A stretch of DNA of 64,000 nucleotides from Scytonematopsis contorta HA4267-MV1 (GCA_019359035.1 JAHHIC010000074.1:248001-312000); one strand, 5' to 3'; shown: positions 1 to 8,948, counted from the first letter of the stretch. The notes: generated by a model from the sequence alone, not told the origin. Program-made: numbers and translations.

Positions 1-1
1 A

Positions 2-901
2 CAAATCGCAGTTTTCCAATCTCAGACAAAAGAATCCTTAAAAAAGAATAGCAAACAAGGTAGTAAAGTAAAAGAAAAAGAAGGCTCATATCGCGTAGAA
101 AAAAAAGAGCAGTTTCCCCCCACTCCCAACTCCCCACTCCCCATTCCCTTCTTACGCGATAAAATACGTGATTTATTGCAACGTTTAGAACAAAAACCCA
201 ATATTCCCATAATTCAAGCACAACTAGCTTTAATTCAAGAAGTTCAAACAGAATCATGGTGGACAGATGTAACACCAAGCATGATTGAAAACATTAGACT
301 CAAACTGCGGAATTTGGTAACATTGATTGACCCCCAAGAGCAAACAGTTGTTTATACTGATTTTCAGGACGAGTTAGAAGATTTAGAAGAAGTTAATATC
401 CCCACAGCACAAACAGGGTTTAGTCCTTACCAATACCGCAAAAAGGTAGAAGCATATATTCGTTCCAACGAAAACCACGTTGCTATTGCGAAACTTAAAC
501 GCAATATACCCCTTACTGACGCTGATTTAACAGCATTGCAAGAAATACTATTTAATGGAGAAGCGGTTGAAAGTAAGGAGCGATTTGAAGCTGTTTACGG
601 TCAAAAAAATCTCAAATTATTTATTAGGGAATTAGTTGGGTTAGATAGGAGCGCTGCAAAAGAAGCTTTTGGGAAGTATTTGGTCGGAGGTAATTTTAAC
701 GCTAAACAAATTCGTTTTGTAGAGAATATAATTGATTATCTGACGCAAAAGGGAGTGATGGACCCAGGGATGCTTTACGAACCACCGTTTACTGATTTGC
801 ATGATGAGGGGTTGGATGGGGTGTTTGGGGATGATGATGCTGGTGAGATTATTGATATTGTGAGTGAGTTTAATCAGGTAGCAGGGTTTGAGGTTGCGTG
901 A
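2..901 (+). CDS. hsdR: Type I restriction enzyme R subunit, C-terminal part (5' end outside window)
   Basis: The frame is open from the window edge and encodes about 299 residues, so the start and the nuclease/helicase domains lie upstream. The visible part resembles the EcoEI-type R-subunit C-terminal domain: a helical region with the motif LVGLDRSAAKEAF, then FNAKQIRFVENIIDYL and the terminal YEPPFTDLHDEGLDGVFGD. In this family that domain docks the motor subunit onto the HsdM/HsdS methylase. Residues 39-50 (bases 116-151) form a Pro/Ser-rich linker encoded by a CCCACTCCCC-type short tandem repeat that is otherwise intergenic in such genomes, so it looks like a repeat inserted in frame. No hsdM or hsdS follows; element 1 does. 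The family call is made by reading motifs, without a search. Confidence 0.8.
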   Translation, partial: QIAVFQSQTKESLKKNSKQGSKVKEKEGSYRVEKKEQFPPTPNSPLPIPFLRDKIRDLLQRLEQKPNIPIIQAQLALIQEVQTESWWTDVTPSMIENIRLKLRNLVTLIDPQEQTVVYTDFQDELEDLEEVNIPTAQTGFSPYQYRKKVEAYIRSNENHVAIAKLKRNIPLTDADLTALQEILFNGEAVESKERFEAVYGQKNLKLFIRELVGLDRSAAKEAFGKYLVGGNFNAKQIRFVENIIDYLTQKGVMDPGMLYEPPFTDLHDEGLDGVFGDDDAGEIIDIVSEFNQVAGFEVA

Positions 902-931
902 TGTTTGGTGTGAAATGGCACTAAGACGAAA

Positions 932-1562
932 GCCACACAAAAGCCAGACGAAAGCCACACGAAAGCCACACAAAAGCCAGACGAAAGCCAGACGAAAGCC
1001 ACACAAAAGCCAGACGAAAGCCACACAAAAGCCACACAAAAGCCAGACGAAAGCCACACAAAAGCCAGACGAAAGCCACACAAAAGCCAGACGAAAGCCA
1101 CACAAAAGCCAGGGAATAAATTCCCTGTCTGAAAGCTGAAGTCCTCTAAAGAGGACTGGATAATACATCCGTAGGATACGTCGAAAACAAATATTTTACA
1201 AAATTTAAGATACTTCCAAAAATATTATTTTAGTCCTCTTCAGAGGACTTTAGCTTTTAGACAGGGAATTTATTCCCTGGCTTGTGGCTGGCTTGTGGCT
1301 GGCTTGTGGCTGGCTTGTGACTGGCTTGTGGCTGGCTTGCGGCTGGCTTGTGGCTGGCTTGTGGCTGGCTTGTGGCTGGCTTGTGGCTGGCTTGTGGCTG
1401 GCTTACGGCTGGCTTGTGGCTGGCTTGTGGCTGGCTTGTGGCTGGCTTGTGGCTGGCTTGCGGCTGGCTTGTGGCTGGCTTGTGGCTGGCTTGTGGCTGG
1501 CTTGTGGCTGGCTTGTGGCTGGCTTATGGCATGAATAATACTTAATATTTTATTTATAAACA
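932..1562. repeat. Nested-palindrome element, copy 1 (11-bp tandem arms)
   Basis: The left arm (932-1110) is a tandem array of 11-bp units of the form AAAGCCA(C/G)AC(A/G). The right arm (about 1278-1530) is an array of the 11-bp unit CTTGTGGCTGG. The two arms are roughly complementary. Inside them lie the palindrome CAGGGAATAAATTCCCTG, the core AAAGCTGAAG, the hairpin GTCCTCTAAAGAGGAC, an AT-rich spacer (about 1158-1233), and the mirror image of each. The right end carries ATGAATAATACTTAATATTT and continues to TTTATAAACA, matching copies 2-4. The region between hsdR and the tRNA is otherwise empty. Apparent reading frames in the arrays exist only because an 11-bp repeat is open in several frames. 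Confidence 0.9.
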
Positions 1563-1584
1563 CTTCTAATCTAAGTAGATTAAA

Positions 1585-1657
1585 CGAGCGTGGAGGGATT
1601 CGAACCCCCGACCTACAGGACCGGAACCTGGCGCTCTATCCACTGAGCTACACGCCC
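1585..1657 (-). tRNA. tRNA-Arg (anticodon CCG)
   Basis: Read on the minus strand, a full cloverleaf folds. The acceptor stem is GGGCGTG/CACGCTC (one G-T pair), the D arm is GCTC..GAGC, the anticodon stem is CAGG/CCTG around loop TTCCGGT (anticodon CCG, decoding CGG), and the T arm is GGGGG TTCGAAT CCCTC. The discriminator base is G and CCA is not encoded. The gene stands alone just beyond element 1. Confidence 0.97.
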
Positions 1658-1706
1658 TTTTCGTTTAACTAAAATATTGTAGCACCTTAGAGAAAATTTG
1701 GGAGAT

Positions 1707-1895
1707 GTAGAGACGCGATTTATCGCGTCTATGCCAGGGTTGGGACTAACGTATAATTAATTTCCACGGCTATGTCTAATTTTTAATTTTCAATAGACGC
1801 GATAAATCGACACAGACGCGATAAATCGACACAGACGCGATAAATCGACACAGACGCGATAAATCGACACAGACGCGATAAATCGCGTCTCTACA
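1707..1895. repeat. Dispersed GAGACGCGAT palindrome and a 19-bp tandem array
   Basis: A GTAGAGACGCGATT-type palindrome sits at 1707-1731. At 1795-1870 the 19-bp unit AGACGCGATAAATCGACAC is repeated four times head to tail. A last half unit then ends in CGCGTCTCTAC (to 1895), so the array closes as a hairpin. It lies just downstream of the M23 peptidase stop codon, and a role as that gene's 3' boundary is possible. Confidence 0.85.
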
Positions 1896-1903
1896 TGTAT
1901 GTG

Positions 1904-3118
1904 TTACAAATAATCAGCTGGGTTTTGTGGACTTCCATCACGTCGGACTTCAAAATGTAAATGTGGACCAGTGGATAAACCAGTAGACCCAACAGCCGAT
2001 ATTACTTGTCCTCGTTTCACACTTTGCCCTTCCGAAACATGTAACTCGCTACAGTGACCATAAAGCGTAGTCATACCTTTCCCGTGGTCAATAATTACAG
2101 CTTTGCCATAACCACCGTACCACCCTGCATAAATTACTTGTCCAGAATCAGCAGCACGAATGGGAGCACCATAACCTGCAGCAAAGTCTAAACCGCTATG
2201 AAAACGGTGATTACCTAAAAGTGGATGTGTTCTCCAACCAAAAGGACTACTGATAGGCCCGTCACTAGGAATTGAAAGTATACCAGTACCACTAATGTAA
2301 TTTCTCTTGCTAGCAGTTTTTGCAGCTGCTGCTCTGGCTTTGGCTTCTGCTATCTTTTGTTGTATTAATCCCCCTAATGCATCCGAGTCTCTTTGTAATT
2401 GTTGTTGCGCTGCTTCCAATGCTAAGCGGTCATTATTTAAACGCTGTACTAAATCTTGCTGTTGACCTGCTTGTCCTTGGTAATCGGATTTTTGCGCTAA
2501 TAGTTGTTGTCGAATTAAAGCGATTTCATTTTTTTGTTGTTCTACCAGCAGTCTTTGCTGATTTATTCGATTTGCTTCTTCAGTAAGCCTAACTAATATT
2601 TTTTGGTCGCCTTCATAGACTAACTTTAAATGCCGACGACGACGAAGAAAGTCATTAATATTTTGGCTTTGTAATAAAACAGACCAACCATGATTTGCGG
2701 GTGAACGTTGCATGACACGCAATCTGGCGATTGTTCCATTTTGTAACGCTTGGTAAAAACGTTCTGCATCACCTAACTCCGCTTCCAACTGCTGTAAACG
2801 TTGTGCAGCTGCTTGTAGACGCATTTCGCTATCTTGAATTTGGGTATCGGTAAGTTGTAGATTTTGGTTTAACCCATCGAGACGCTTTTCAGCTTCTTGT
2901 TGCAGGTTGGTTAATTGCTCACGTTCTTTAAGGACACCTTGACGCTGTTGGTTAACTGTTTTCTGTTGCTGTTTAAGTTGGTTAATTACTTGGCTTGGCT
3001 TTTCTTGTCCTTGAACTTTAAGTACGGGGACAAATACCAAACTGATGCACAAGATGCACCAAAATACAATATTTAACCAGGGGAAGATGTAGGTTTTCGC
3101 TTTTAATGGGACTCTCAT
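1904..3118 (-). CDS. Murein hydrolase activator / M23 peptidase with coiled coil (EnvC/NlpD-like)
   Basis: The 404-residue protein has an N-terminal membrane/signal segment at about 12-36. A long Gln-rich coiled coil follows (about 40-260), then a C-terminal LytM (M23) domain at about 290-400. The zinc and catalytic residues look intact: H307 and D311 in HSGLDF, H355 in YGHC, and H386/H388 in HLHFE. Complete residues suggest an active endopeptidase on peptidoglycan cross-links, rather than the degenerate activator type found in E. coli EnvC. In this family the coiled coil links the enzyme to division machinery. The gene is monocistronic on the minus strand, and its stop follows the dispersed repeat array. 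Confidence 0.9.
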   Translation of the reverse strand: MRVPLKAKTYIFPWLNIVFWCILCISLVFVPVLKVQGQEKPSQVINQLKQQQKTVNQQRQGVLKEREQLTNLQQEAEKRLDGLNQNLQLTDTQIQDSEMRLQAAAQRLQQLEAELGDAERFYQALQNGTIARLRVMQRSPANHGWSVLLQSQNINDFLRRRRHLKLVYEGDQKILVRLTEEANRINQQRLLVEQQKNEIALIRQQLLAQKSDYQGQAGQQQDLVQRLNNDRLALEAAQQQLQRDSDALGGLIQQKIAEAKARAAAAKTASKRNYISGTGILSIPSDGPISSPFGWRTHPLLGNHRFHSGLDFAAGYGAPIRAADSGQVIYAGWYGGYGKAVIIDHGKGMTTLYGHCSELHVSEGQSVKRGQVISAVGSTGLSTGPHLHFEVRRDGSPQNPADYL

Positions 3119-3367
3119 GCAGTTCGGTTACCAAGGCAATAATGCAGAACTCCATGAGGATTATTCCCAAAATTTAGGTAATTCTCTCACCCAGGAAGCA
3201 AATTTATTCTCAGCGTCCTGCGGGATTTTACGCTCCTTAGAGTTTCCGGTAGCATCGGAATTATTAGCTAACGCATAAACCGGAGGTTTTCCCCCAGGGT
3301 AGCCGCAAAGACGCAAAGGAAGAAATTATTCCAATATAAGCCGATTTGATTTAATACTATAAATTGC

Positions 3368-3664
3368 TCACTCATCTACGGAGCTTGGTGTGATTTGTTG
3401 TGAGCCATGTATGACCGCAATTATATCTATTTGTTCAGGTTTAATATAATAAATAATTCTATAGGAATCTTCAATAACTTCTCTGATTTGCTCTGTTTCA
3501 AATTCTGGTACGACTCTACCTGAGAAAGGAAATTTAGCAATCTGCTCAGAACGCCTAGTGATGCGGTCAACGATTCTAGATGCATATTGCGTAGAAGTTT
3601 GTGCAATATAATTATAAATTCCTGAAAGATTTTCTACAGCTGTTTCTGTCCAATATACTCTCAC
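3368..3664 (-). CDS. ParE/RelE-family toxin
   Basis: This 98-residue protein has the pattern of the RelE/ParE toxin fold: an N-terminal WTETAVENLSGIYNYI helix pair, central FPFSGRVVPE, then REVIEDSYRIIYYI and DIIAVIHGSQQ. Conserved arginines lie before the last strands. Family members are gyrase poisons or ribosome-dependent RNases, and the sequence does not tell which. The start overlaps the antitoxin stop by four bases (ATGA), the usual translational coupling of such pairs. It appears full length. Confidence 0.9.
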   Translation of the reverse strand: MRVYWTETAVENLSGIYNYIAQTSTQYASRIVDRITRRSEQIAKFPFSGRVVPEFETEQIREVIEDSYRIIYYIKPEQIDIIAVIHGSQQITPSSVDE

Positions 3665-3843
3665 TCTGGCAGCCCAAATTTTTTCCGCACATCTTGTACA
3701 GAAGTTACTCTACCAGCTTTACTATCTGCGAGTCCAGCTTCTATAGCTTGCCGGACATAAATTTGGTACATCAAATCATCCCATGTAGAGTTTTCCGGCA
3801 ATTTGTCAATTAACTTGCGGGCTTCTTCTTTGATATTTACCAT
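3661..3843 (-). CDS. Antitoxin of the ParE/RelE pair
   Basis: This is a 60-residue protein upstream of and overlapping the toxin. The N-terminal part (EEARKLIDKLPENSTWDDLMYQIYVRQ) resembles short cyanobacterial antitoxins with a compact helical DNA-binding region. The C-terminal GRVTSVQDVRKKFGLPE is the usual toxin-wrapping tail. The assignment rests on size, order and the four-base overlap as much as on sequence. Confidence 0.85.
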   Translation of the reverse strand: MVNIKEEARKLIDKLPENSTWDDLMYQIYVRQAIEAGLADSKAGRVTSVQDVRKKFGLPE

Positions 3844-3919
3844 TATTACCGAACCAAATTATGTTTGTTCATTTATTTTAAAGCCTCTCCATGCTTTGAG
3901 GCTACCGTGTACACACAAA

Positions 3920-3952
3920 TAAACCCCTCACTGAGCGTGAAGGGGTATTTTT
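3920..3952 (-). terminator. Rho-independent terminator after trmFO
   Basis: The hairpin ACCCCT..AGGGGT lies one to two bases past the trmFO stop and is followed on the minus strand by a T-rich run. A-rich/T-rich flanks on both sides would let it act in both directions. Confidence 0.7.
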
Positions 3953-3953
3953 C

Positions 3954-5267
3954 TCAAAGACTTACTTTCCAATTCTCCAAATCGCTTAAAGAACGGTCGC
4001 GATATTTTCCATAACGCTCCTGTTTGTTCTTAATTTTCACACCCAACTCAGGAAAAATACCGAAATTAGGTGGCATTGGCTGGAAATGTTTAGGTGAAGC
4101 AGAGCTAATAAATTCAAACAAAGCCCCCATCATTGTTGTATTAGGAAGACTTACAGCTTCTTTACCCATTGCCAAACGTGCCGCATTTGTTCCAGCCAAC
4201 CAACCACCTGCGGAAGCTGCTGTGTATCCTTCCGTACCAATTAATTGCCCAGCAGCTAATAACATCGGACGTTCTTTAAATTGCAAAGTTGTCAGCATTA
4301 ACTGTGGTGCATTAATAAAAGTATTACGGTGCATCACACCCAAGCGAACAAACTCAGCGTTTTCTAAACCGGGAATCATTTGGAATATACGTTTTTGTTC
4401 TCCCCAGCGCAAATTTGTTTGGAATCCCACCATATTCCAAAGTTGACCTTGTTTATCTTCTTGTCGCAATTGAATAACCGCATAAGGACGCTCTCCTGTA
4501 CGATTATCTGATAAACCGACGGGTTTAAGGGGACCGTAGCGCATAGTGTCTTCCCCTCGCAATGCTTGTTCTTCGATGGGGAGACAAGCTTCAAAAAATT
4601 TGGCGTTTTCTCTTTCAAAACCTTTTAGCTCAACCTGTTCAGCTTTGCAGAGTTCTTGCCAAAAGCGTAAATACTGTTCTTTATTCATGGGACAATTCAA
4701 ATAAGCCGCTTCTCCCTTGTCGTAACGGGAAGCGAGAAAGGCTATATCGTGATTTATCGATTCTCCCACAATAATCGGACTCGCAGCATCAAAAAAGCTG
4801 AGATATTCCATCCCTGTGAAACGCTGTAAGTCTTCTGCTAAATCGGGACTTGTTAATGGTCCGGTGGCTAAAACTACGATTCCTTCTGGAATTTCTGTGA
4901 CTTCTTCGCGACGGAAATCAATTAAGGGGTGCTGTTCAAGAGTTGCTGTTAAGTCTTGGCTAAATTGTCCTCTGTCAACCGCTAAGGCTCCACCTGCTGG
5001 CACTTGATGTTCGTCAGCTTTGGCGATTACTATCGAACCTAGACGACGGAGTTCTTCGTGCAATAAGCCTGTAGCGCGGTCAGCAGCCATTGCACCGAAG
5101 GAATTGCTACAGACTAGTTCAGCTACATGTTCTGTATGATGAGCACCGCTGAAACGTTTGGGACGCATTTCATAAAATTTCACGGGGATACCGGCTTGGG
5201 CTATTTGCCAAGCGGCTTCTGTCCCTGCTAGTCCTCCTCCTATTACTGTTATCGGTTGCTTTTCCAT
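3954..5267 (-). CDS. trmFO: FAD/folate-dependent tRNA (uracil-54-C5) methyltransferase
   Basis: The 437-residue length fits the TrmFO family, which makes ribothymidine at position 54 of the T loop using methylenetetrahydrofolate and FADH2. The N-terminal dinucleotide-binding motif VIGGGLAG (about 8-15) is followed by the family signatures [16 protein letters not shown] and GGALAVDR. The C-terminal part has [22 protein letters not shown] and [16 protein letters not shown]. The enzyme is cytosolic. The gene is complete and followed by a hairpin terminator. Upstream minus-strand small genes are separated by gaps and a terminator. Confidence 0.97.
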   Translation of the reverse strand: MEKQPITVIGGGLAGTEAAWQIAQAGIPVKFYEMRPKRFSGAHHTEHVAELVCSNSFGAMAADRATGLLHEELRRLGSIVIAKADEHQVPAGGALAVDRGQFSQDLTATLEQHPLIDFRREEVTEIPEGIVVLATGPLTSPDLAEDLQRFTGMEYLSFFDAASPIIVGESINHDIAFLASRYDKGEAAYLNCPMNKEQYLRFWQELCKAEQVELKGFERENAKFFEACLPIEEQALRGEDTMRYGPLKPVGLSDNRTGERPYAVIQLRQEDKQGQLWNMVGFQTNLRWGEQKRIFQMIPGLENAEFVRLGVMHRNTFINAPQLMLTTLQFKERPMLLAAGQLIGTEGYTAASAGGWLAGTNAARLAMGKEAVSLPNTTMMGALFEFISSASPKHFQPMPPNFGIFPELGVKIKNKQERYGKYRDRSLSDLENWKVSL

Positions 5268-5307
5268 AATTGAGTTTTAATTTTTTGGCATCTTGCATTA
5301 ATTATAT

Positions 5308-5628
5308 TTATTTCCCAGATACAACACCTAGCTCTACAAATTTATTTATCAAGTCATCTTCTGTTGCACCACAGTAGTAATATTTTAGCTCTATCAAGTT
5401 TGCCAGATAATAACCAAACTTCCCACCATTAATACGAAAAAGTTCTGTTACGACAGTAGCTTTTGACGTACGAAAAAAAATTTCCCAATCAATAGAATCA
5501 AAATTTTCTGGTGTGGGAATATCTGTTAAATTAACAAACACTTTTCGTCGCTCAAATGACCAACCTAATCTGTCGTTGTAAACTCCACGTTTGATAATTC
5601 GCCAACAAAGAGGATAAACAATCGGCAT
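5308..5628 (-). CDS. Hypothetical protein, 106 residues
   Basis: I do not recognise this protein. It is soluble in appearance, with no signal peptide or membrane span, and rich in aromatic residues: DRLGWSFERRKVFVNLTDIP near residue 20-40 and YYLANLIELKYYYCG near 75-90. It ends in a short acidic helix. It sits 40 bases upstream of trmFO on the same strand but behind a terminator of its own upstream neighbour. Coding is supported by a continuous frame with ordinary composition. Function is unknown. Confidence 0.55.
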   Translation of the reverse strand: MPIVYPLCWRIIKRGVYNDRLGWSFERRKVFVNLTDIPTPENFDSIDWEIFFRTSKATVVTELFRINGGKFGYYLANLIELKYYYCGATEDDLINKFVELGVVSGK

Positions 5629-5645
5629 ATGTTATACTCCAATTA

Positions 5646-5678
5646 AGAAAAGCCCTGCTCATACCCTTAAGCAGGACT
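5646..5678 (-). terminator. Hairpin terminator after the 65-residue gene
   Basis: Read on the minus strand, AGTCCTGCTTAAGGG.. pairs with ..AGCAGGGCT and is followed by TTTTC. It lies directly after the gene ending at 5687 and separates it from the gene at 5308. Confidence 0.7.
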
Positions 5679-5686
5679 AATTTACA

Positions 5687-5884
5687 TTAGGAAGGTTTAC
5701 CGTTACCGTTGGTTTCGTCGCCTTTTTCGAGGTTTACTCCCGTGTCTTCAGAGTCGTAAAAAATATCGTTCTCTAAATTTTCGGGGTCACGCTGTGCAAA
5801 CAGCCCTCGACCAAGGTAGAAGATTGCGTCTAACAAGCTTCTTAAGAAACCTTTGCGGTGTGCATTCCCGTTGTTATCGGTCAT
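5687..5884 (-). CDS. Hypothetical small protein, 65 residues
   Basis: No family is recognised. It has a short amphipathic helix (GFLRSLLDAIFYLGRGLF, residues 12-29) and then an acidic, disordered tail (about 30-65). It has its own terminator. The neighbour 16 bases upstream is a putative DNA-binding protein on the same strand, so the two may be co-transcribed. The amphipathic helix could associate with membrane, but that is inference. Confidence 0.5.
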   Translation of the reverse strand: MTDNNGNAHRKGFLRSLLDAIFYLGRGLFAQRDPENLENDIFYDSEDTGVNLEKGDETNGNGKPS

Positions 5885-5900
5885 TTAACCTCCTAAACTA

Positions 5901-6164
5901 TCAATGTGCGTTGTGGAGTAGTTTTTTATCTCCACATTTAATATTATAAATTAATTCCTGATTAGCGTCAACGAGTTTTAGAGAAAAGCTTTGGTGTAAG
6001 AGTAGTAGTTCACCAGATGCGATCGCGTCAAATAACTGTCCTATAGAGCCGTCATCACTGTATGTATATCCTAGTTTTTCAGCTATCGCTTTAAGCTTGT
6101 TAGGTGTCTCTGGTGAAACTCTTGCGTGTAAACTGGTGCGTCCGAGTTTTTTTCTTCCTACCAT
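5901..6164 (-). CDS. Small putative DNA-binding (ribbon-helix-helix-like) protein
   Basis: The 87-residue protein starts with GRTSLHARVSPETPNKLKAI. That pattern, a short basic strand followed by SPET and a helix, is seen in small cyanobacterial and plasmid ribbon-helix-helix proteins. GSIGQLFDAIASGEL follows as a second helix. In that family dimers bind DNA with the N-terminal strand. It is first in a row of three small minus-strand genes upstream of trmFO. The fold is inferred from pattern only. Confidence 0.55.
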   Translation of the reverse strand: MVGRKKLGRTSLHARVSPETPNKLKAIAEKLGYTYSDDGSIGQLFDAIASGELLLLHQSFSLKLVDANQELIYNIKCGDKKLLHNAH

Positions 6165-6493
6165 AATTCAAATAAAAGTAGTTGACGTTTTTATGGTAGC
6201 TAAAAGATTGAGAAAGTGTCAACGAGTTATTCGATACTAATGCATTTGATAGAAAATTATGAGAACACCTGTTTGGGCTATTTGCCAATTGCTCCTATGC
6301 CTGCAATTTTTGCGTATTATTCAACAAAAGACACATACAACGCAAAAACTACTATTAAAATATTGAAACAAACAAAGAAAAAAAGTGATAAACAAGCTAA
6401 AAGACATTTAAACTGCATAATTTAAATTTATCTAATTATTGTGGGGTGGGCATCTTTGCCCGCCTTATATGTAAATTAAATGTGGAACGGTTT
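6165..6493. other. Spacer, 329 bp, no gene supported
   Basis: This AT-rich divergent spacer separates the small minus-strand gene cluster from the plus-strand gene at 6494. It contains GTGGGGTGGGCATCTTTGCC (about 6440), a dispersed repeat also present near 43,010. I see no tRNA or clear promoter. Confidence 0.5.
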
Positions 6494-6916
6494 ATGGTAA
6501 AAAATGAATTTCCTATTGGACAAGCCCTAGTAGCAGTATCAGTTGTTGAAGATAAGGAATTTGCTGGCGAAGAACTGTGCTGTGATAAAATCCAATTTAT
6601 GTTTAAAGATACGACAATTACACTGTTACCGCTTGTTGATACTGATGAAATCGAGATAATCCAACAAACTCATACAAATCTTTTTGCCGTAGATACTCCA
6701 CATTTATGGTGCGATTTTATTGGTAAAAAATTAATGAATGTATGGGTATGTGAAAATGACCAAGGTTATCAAGACCAATTTATTTTAGCATTTGGCAATT
6801 TGCATCCTGGTATCGCTTTTATCGCTGAAGGTTCTGTTATCAAAGCATTTCGCTATGAGCAAATTTGTCGAAGTAAATCAAATTTGGCAAATAATTTTAA
6901 GGGTGTAGAGACGTGA
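6494..6916 (+). CDS. Hypothetical protein (possibly DUF6334-like)
   Basis: The start is placed at the ATG of MVKNEFPIGQALVAV, giving 140 residues, because the upstream codons come from a dispersed GGGTGGGCATC repeat. The protein looks like a small soluble alpha/beta domain with LPLVDTDEIEI, LWCDFIGKKLMNVWVCENDQG and FGNLHPGIAFIAEGSVIKAF. The family is tentative. Its last three residues (VET) and its TGA stop are encoded by the first copy of a GTAGAGACGTGA tandem repeat, so the original 3' end may have been replaced. Confidence 0.6.
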   Translation: MVKNEFPIGQALVAVSVVEDKEFAGEELCCDKIQFMFKDTTITLLPLVDTDEIEIIQQTHTNLFAVDTPHLWCDFIGKKLMNVWVCENDQGYQDQFILAFGNLHPGIAFIAEGSVIKAFRYEQICRSKSNLANNFKGVET

Positions 6917-6987
6917 TAAATCGTAGAGACGTGATAAATCGTAGAGACGTGATAAATCGTAGAGACGTGATAAATCAACGTCTCTAC
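6905..6987. repeat. 18-bp tandem array closing as a hairpin
   Basis: The unit GTAGAGACGTGATAAATC is repeated four times (6905-6976) and capped by the inverse AACGTCTCTAC. It lies between two convergent genes, overlaps the 3' end of the plus-strand one, and could act as a two-way terminator. It belongs to the same family as the palindromes at 1707, 18880, 29169, 44991 and 56420. Confidence 0.9.
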
Positions 6988-7000
6988 GTGTTTTACACGG

Positions 7001-8305
7001 CTATGTTTGTTGTAAAACGGGCTGATTTCTCTGGGATGACCACATCCAGAGGGACTGACCAGCAATCAAATGGATGCCACCAACCCAACGGTTAATATTA
7101 TTTAGTTGCAACCAATTTACCTCTTCCTTAACCAAAGCGCGTCCTGTGTCAGTCAGCTTTATAAGTCGCTGATTCCAAGGTTGTTCCGTGGTTTCAGGTA
7201 TTAACTCAATTGGTGGATGCTTACTTTGAAGTAGCTCTGTCAGTATGTACCAATACATGGTATCCCCCAGATAGGGAAGTGGTTCTTTCTCAACAACCAA
7301 ATTGCCAAAAAGTTTACCAGCAGTTATAGTCCCCTCATCTGCCAAAATCTCTAATGTTAGCTGCTGTGTTAAACTCAATCCGTTATTTACCCAAGGAAGT
7401 TCTTGAAGATGTCTTCGCAATGCTTTAGCCATCGTGGGAATTTCGAGAGTTTCTGCATTTATAATTTGGATTAATGCTTCGGGAGAAGAAGCAGTTAGAG
7501 CTTTCCAAACCTGATGTCCCAATTGAAAATCCTGACGAGTAAGAGGTCGTCGCTGCTCCCAAAGCGTGCGGAGTACTTCTGGTGAGAGGTGTCCTAAACC
7601 GACAAAACGCTTAATTCCAGGGAAAGAATCGATACAAATTAGTTCTAAGCGTTGAGGAAATAATTGGGTTTTCCAAAAGTGGTGCAGCACGTAAGCTAGG
7701 ATAAGCTGGTCGTAAGAATCATGTTCAAACCACAGCACTACTCGCTCATATTGATGACTGAGATGTAACTGGCTGTATTCGCGTTCTAGACGATTTCGAG
7801 CATCTTTTAAAGTAATGCCATATGCCTGTGATATAAAATTTGCTCGTATGCCCAAAAATCGGGATAGGTCTGAGTCTGGAGGAACAGCTCCCTGGCAATA
7901 TGGGTCTGCAAATTCTAAAAAGTCACCAGAGAAGCCTGCTGTTACTAATTTATGCTGAATATCTGAACCACAACGCAAATGCAGGGTCTTTAAATCCGCA
8001 TCGAAAGCTTTTGTGATACCACGTGCTATATCTAGACTGACTTGTTCAATAGATTGAATATGCTGCTTTAGCTTCGTCCAACTTGGTAACCCATTTTCTC
8101 TGGCAATAACTAGTTGAGCATCGCTGAGTTTTGGTTGAAAAGCGGGGAAGTCTATAATATTGGAAGCTTGGGGATGATTTTGCTGAAAACGCCTAAGCGC
8201 CAATTCGGAGTTACATTTATACTCACGAAGTAGGTCTTTCGCAAGTTTTTTTTGCTGCTCAAAGTTTAAGCGACCATCGGAAATGGGCTTTCGTTGATTT
8301 GGCAT
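7001..8305 (-). CDS. DUF1835 domain-containing protein
   Basis: This 434-residue protein has two parts. An N-terminal helical region (about 10-90) contains LSDAQLVIARENGLPSWTKL, a motif often found at the start of ankyrin-like and DUF1835 proteins. From about 107 the DUF1835 signature follows: LHLRCGSDIQHKLVTAGFSG, then FLEFADPYCQGAVPP and VVLWFEHDSYDQL. The C-terminal part (about 290-400) is helical and resembles the partner domain DUF3658. The biochemical role of the family is not established. The gene is alone on its strand between the repeat array and the XisH/XisI pair. Confidence 0.8.
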   Translation of the reverse strand: MPNQRKPISDGRLNFEQQKKLAKDLLREYKCNSELALRRFQQNHPQASNIIDFPAFQPKLSDAQLVIARENGLPSWTKLKQHIQSIEQVSLDIARGITKAFDADLKTLHLRCGSDIQHKLVTAGFSGDFLEFADPYCQGAVPPDSDLSRFLGIRANFISQAYGITLKDARNRLEREYSQLHLSHQYERVVLWFEHDSYDQLILAYVLHHFWKTQLFPQRLELICIDSFPGIKRFVGLGHLSPEVLRTLWEQRRPLTRQDFQLGHQVWKALTASSPEALIQIINAETLEIPTMAKALRRHLQELPWVNNGLSLTQQLTLEILADEGTITAGKLFGNLVVEKEPLPYLGDTMYWYILTELLQSKHPPIELIPETTEQPWNQRLIKLTDTGRALVKEEVNWLQLNNINRWVGGIHLIAGQSLWMWSSQRNQPVLQQT

Positions 8306-8531
8306 ACGATATCCTTCTTATATATACCGCCTGTGTCTGCCATTCAGGCGAAGGAAACCGTATTATATTTACTTGTTATAATGGGCGCAGCCCTTTCCGC
8401 AGACTTGGTTGCGTTTTTACGCAATGACACCATTATAGCAGCTTCTAAAATATTTTTACGAGCCAGTCAGTGTTTTTGTATTATATATTTACAGGTTATA
8501 TTTACAGGTATGTATTTGATAATAAGAATCA

Positions 8532-8948
8532 ATGCCAGCAAAGGATATTTTTCACGATGCAGTAAAACGTGCTTTAGAAAAAGATGGATGGCTCATTACT
8601 AATGACCCTCTCTTTCTGCGTTTCGGTGGTTTAGATTTGTATATAGACCTTGGTGCGGAAAAAATTCTAGCTGCTGAACGAAATCAAGAAAAAATTGCTG
8701 TTGAAGTTAAAAGTTTTGTTGCTCCATCTGCTACAACTGAGTTTAGTACTGCTCTGGGTCAGTTCCTCAAATACCAGCTAGCAATGGAAGAAGAGCAACC
8801 AGACAGGCTTTTATACTTAGCAATCCCCTCGGACATTTATCGTTCGTTTTTTACTTTAGAACTGCCACGGTTGTTAATCCAACGTTACCAAGTTCGACTG
8901 ATTGTTTTTGACCCAGAAGAGGAGGCTATCGTCAAATGGCAAAAGTAG
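8532..8948 (+). CDS. xisH: XisH family protein (fdxN-element excision controlling factor)
   Basis: The 138-residue protein starts MPAKDIFHDAVKRALEKDGW and carries LYIDLGAEKILAAER and IAVEVKSF, which are hallmarks of XisH. The Asp/Glu-x-Lys arrangement (D in IDLGAE, E and K in VEVKSF) resembles a PD-(D/E)XK nuclease core. In Anabaena XisH and XisI are needed with recombinase XisF for excision of the fdxN element during heterocyst development. Many paralogues elsewhere have no such element nearby, and none is visible here. It overlaps xisI by 13 bases, so the pair is coupled. It is full length. Confidence 0.93.
   Translation: MPAKDIFHDAVKRALEKDGWLITNDPLFLRFGGLDLYIDLGAEKILAAERNQEKIAVEVKSFVAPSATTEFSTALGQFLKYQLAMEEEQPDRLLYLAIPSDIYRSFFTLELPRLLIQRYQVRLIVFDPEEEAIVKWQK

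Noticed and set aside
932-1530. Possible CRISPR array
   Set aside because: The repeats are 11 bp with no unique spacers, and no cas genes are present. The arrays at 54366-54727 likewise have near-identical, not unique, intervals.
874-1563. Several long frames in both strands of element 1 (repeating FVWLLCGF or GLWLACGW proteins)
   Set aside because: They are products of an 11-bp repeat, which is open in several frames at once. No ribosome-binding site or domain supports them.
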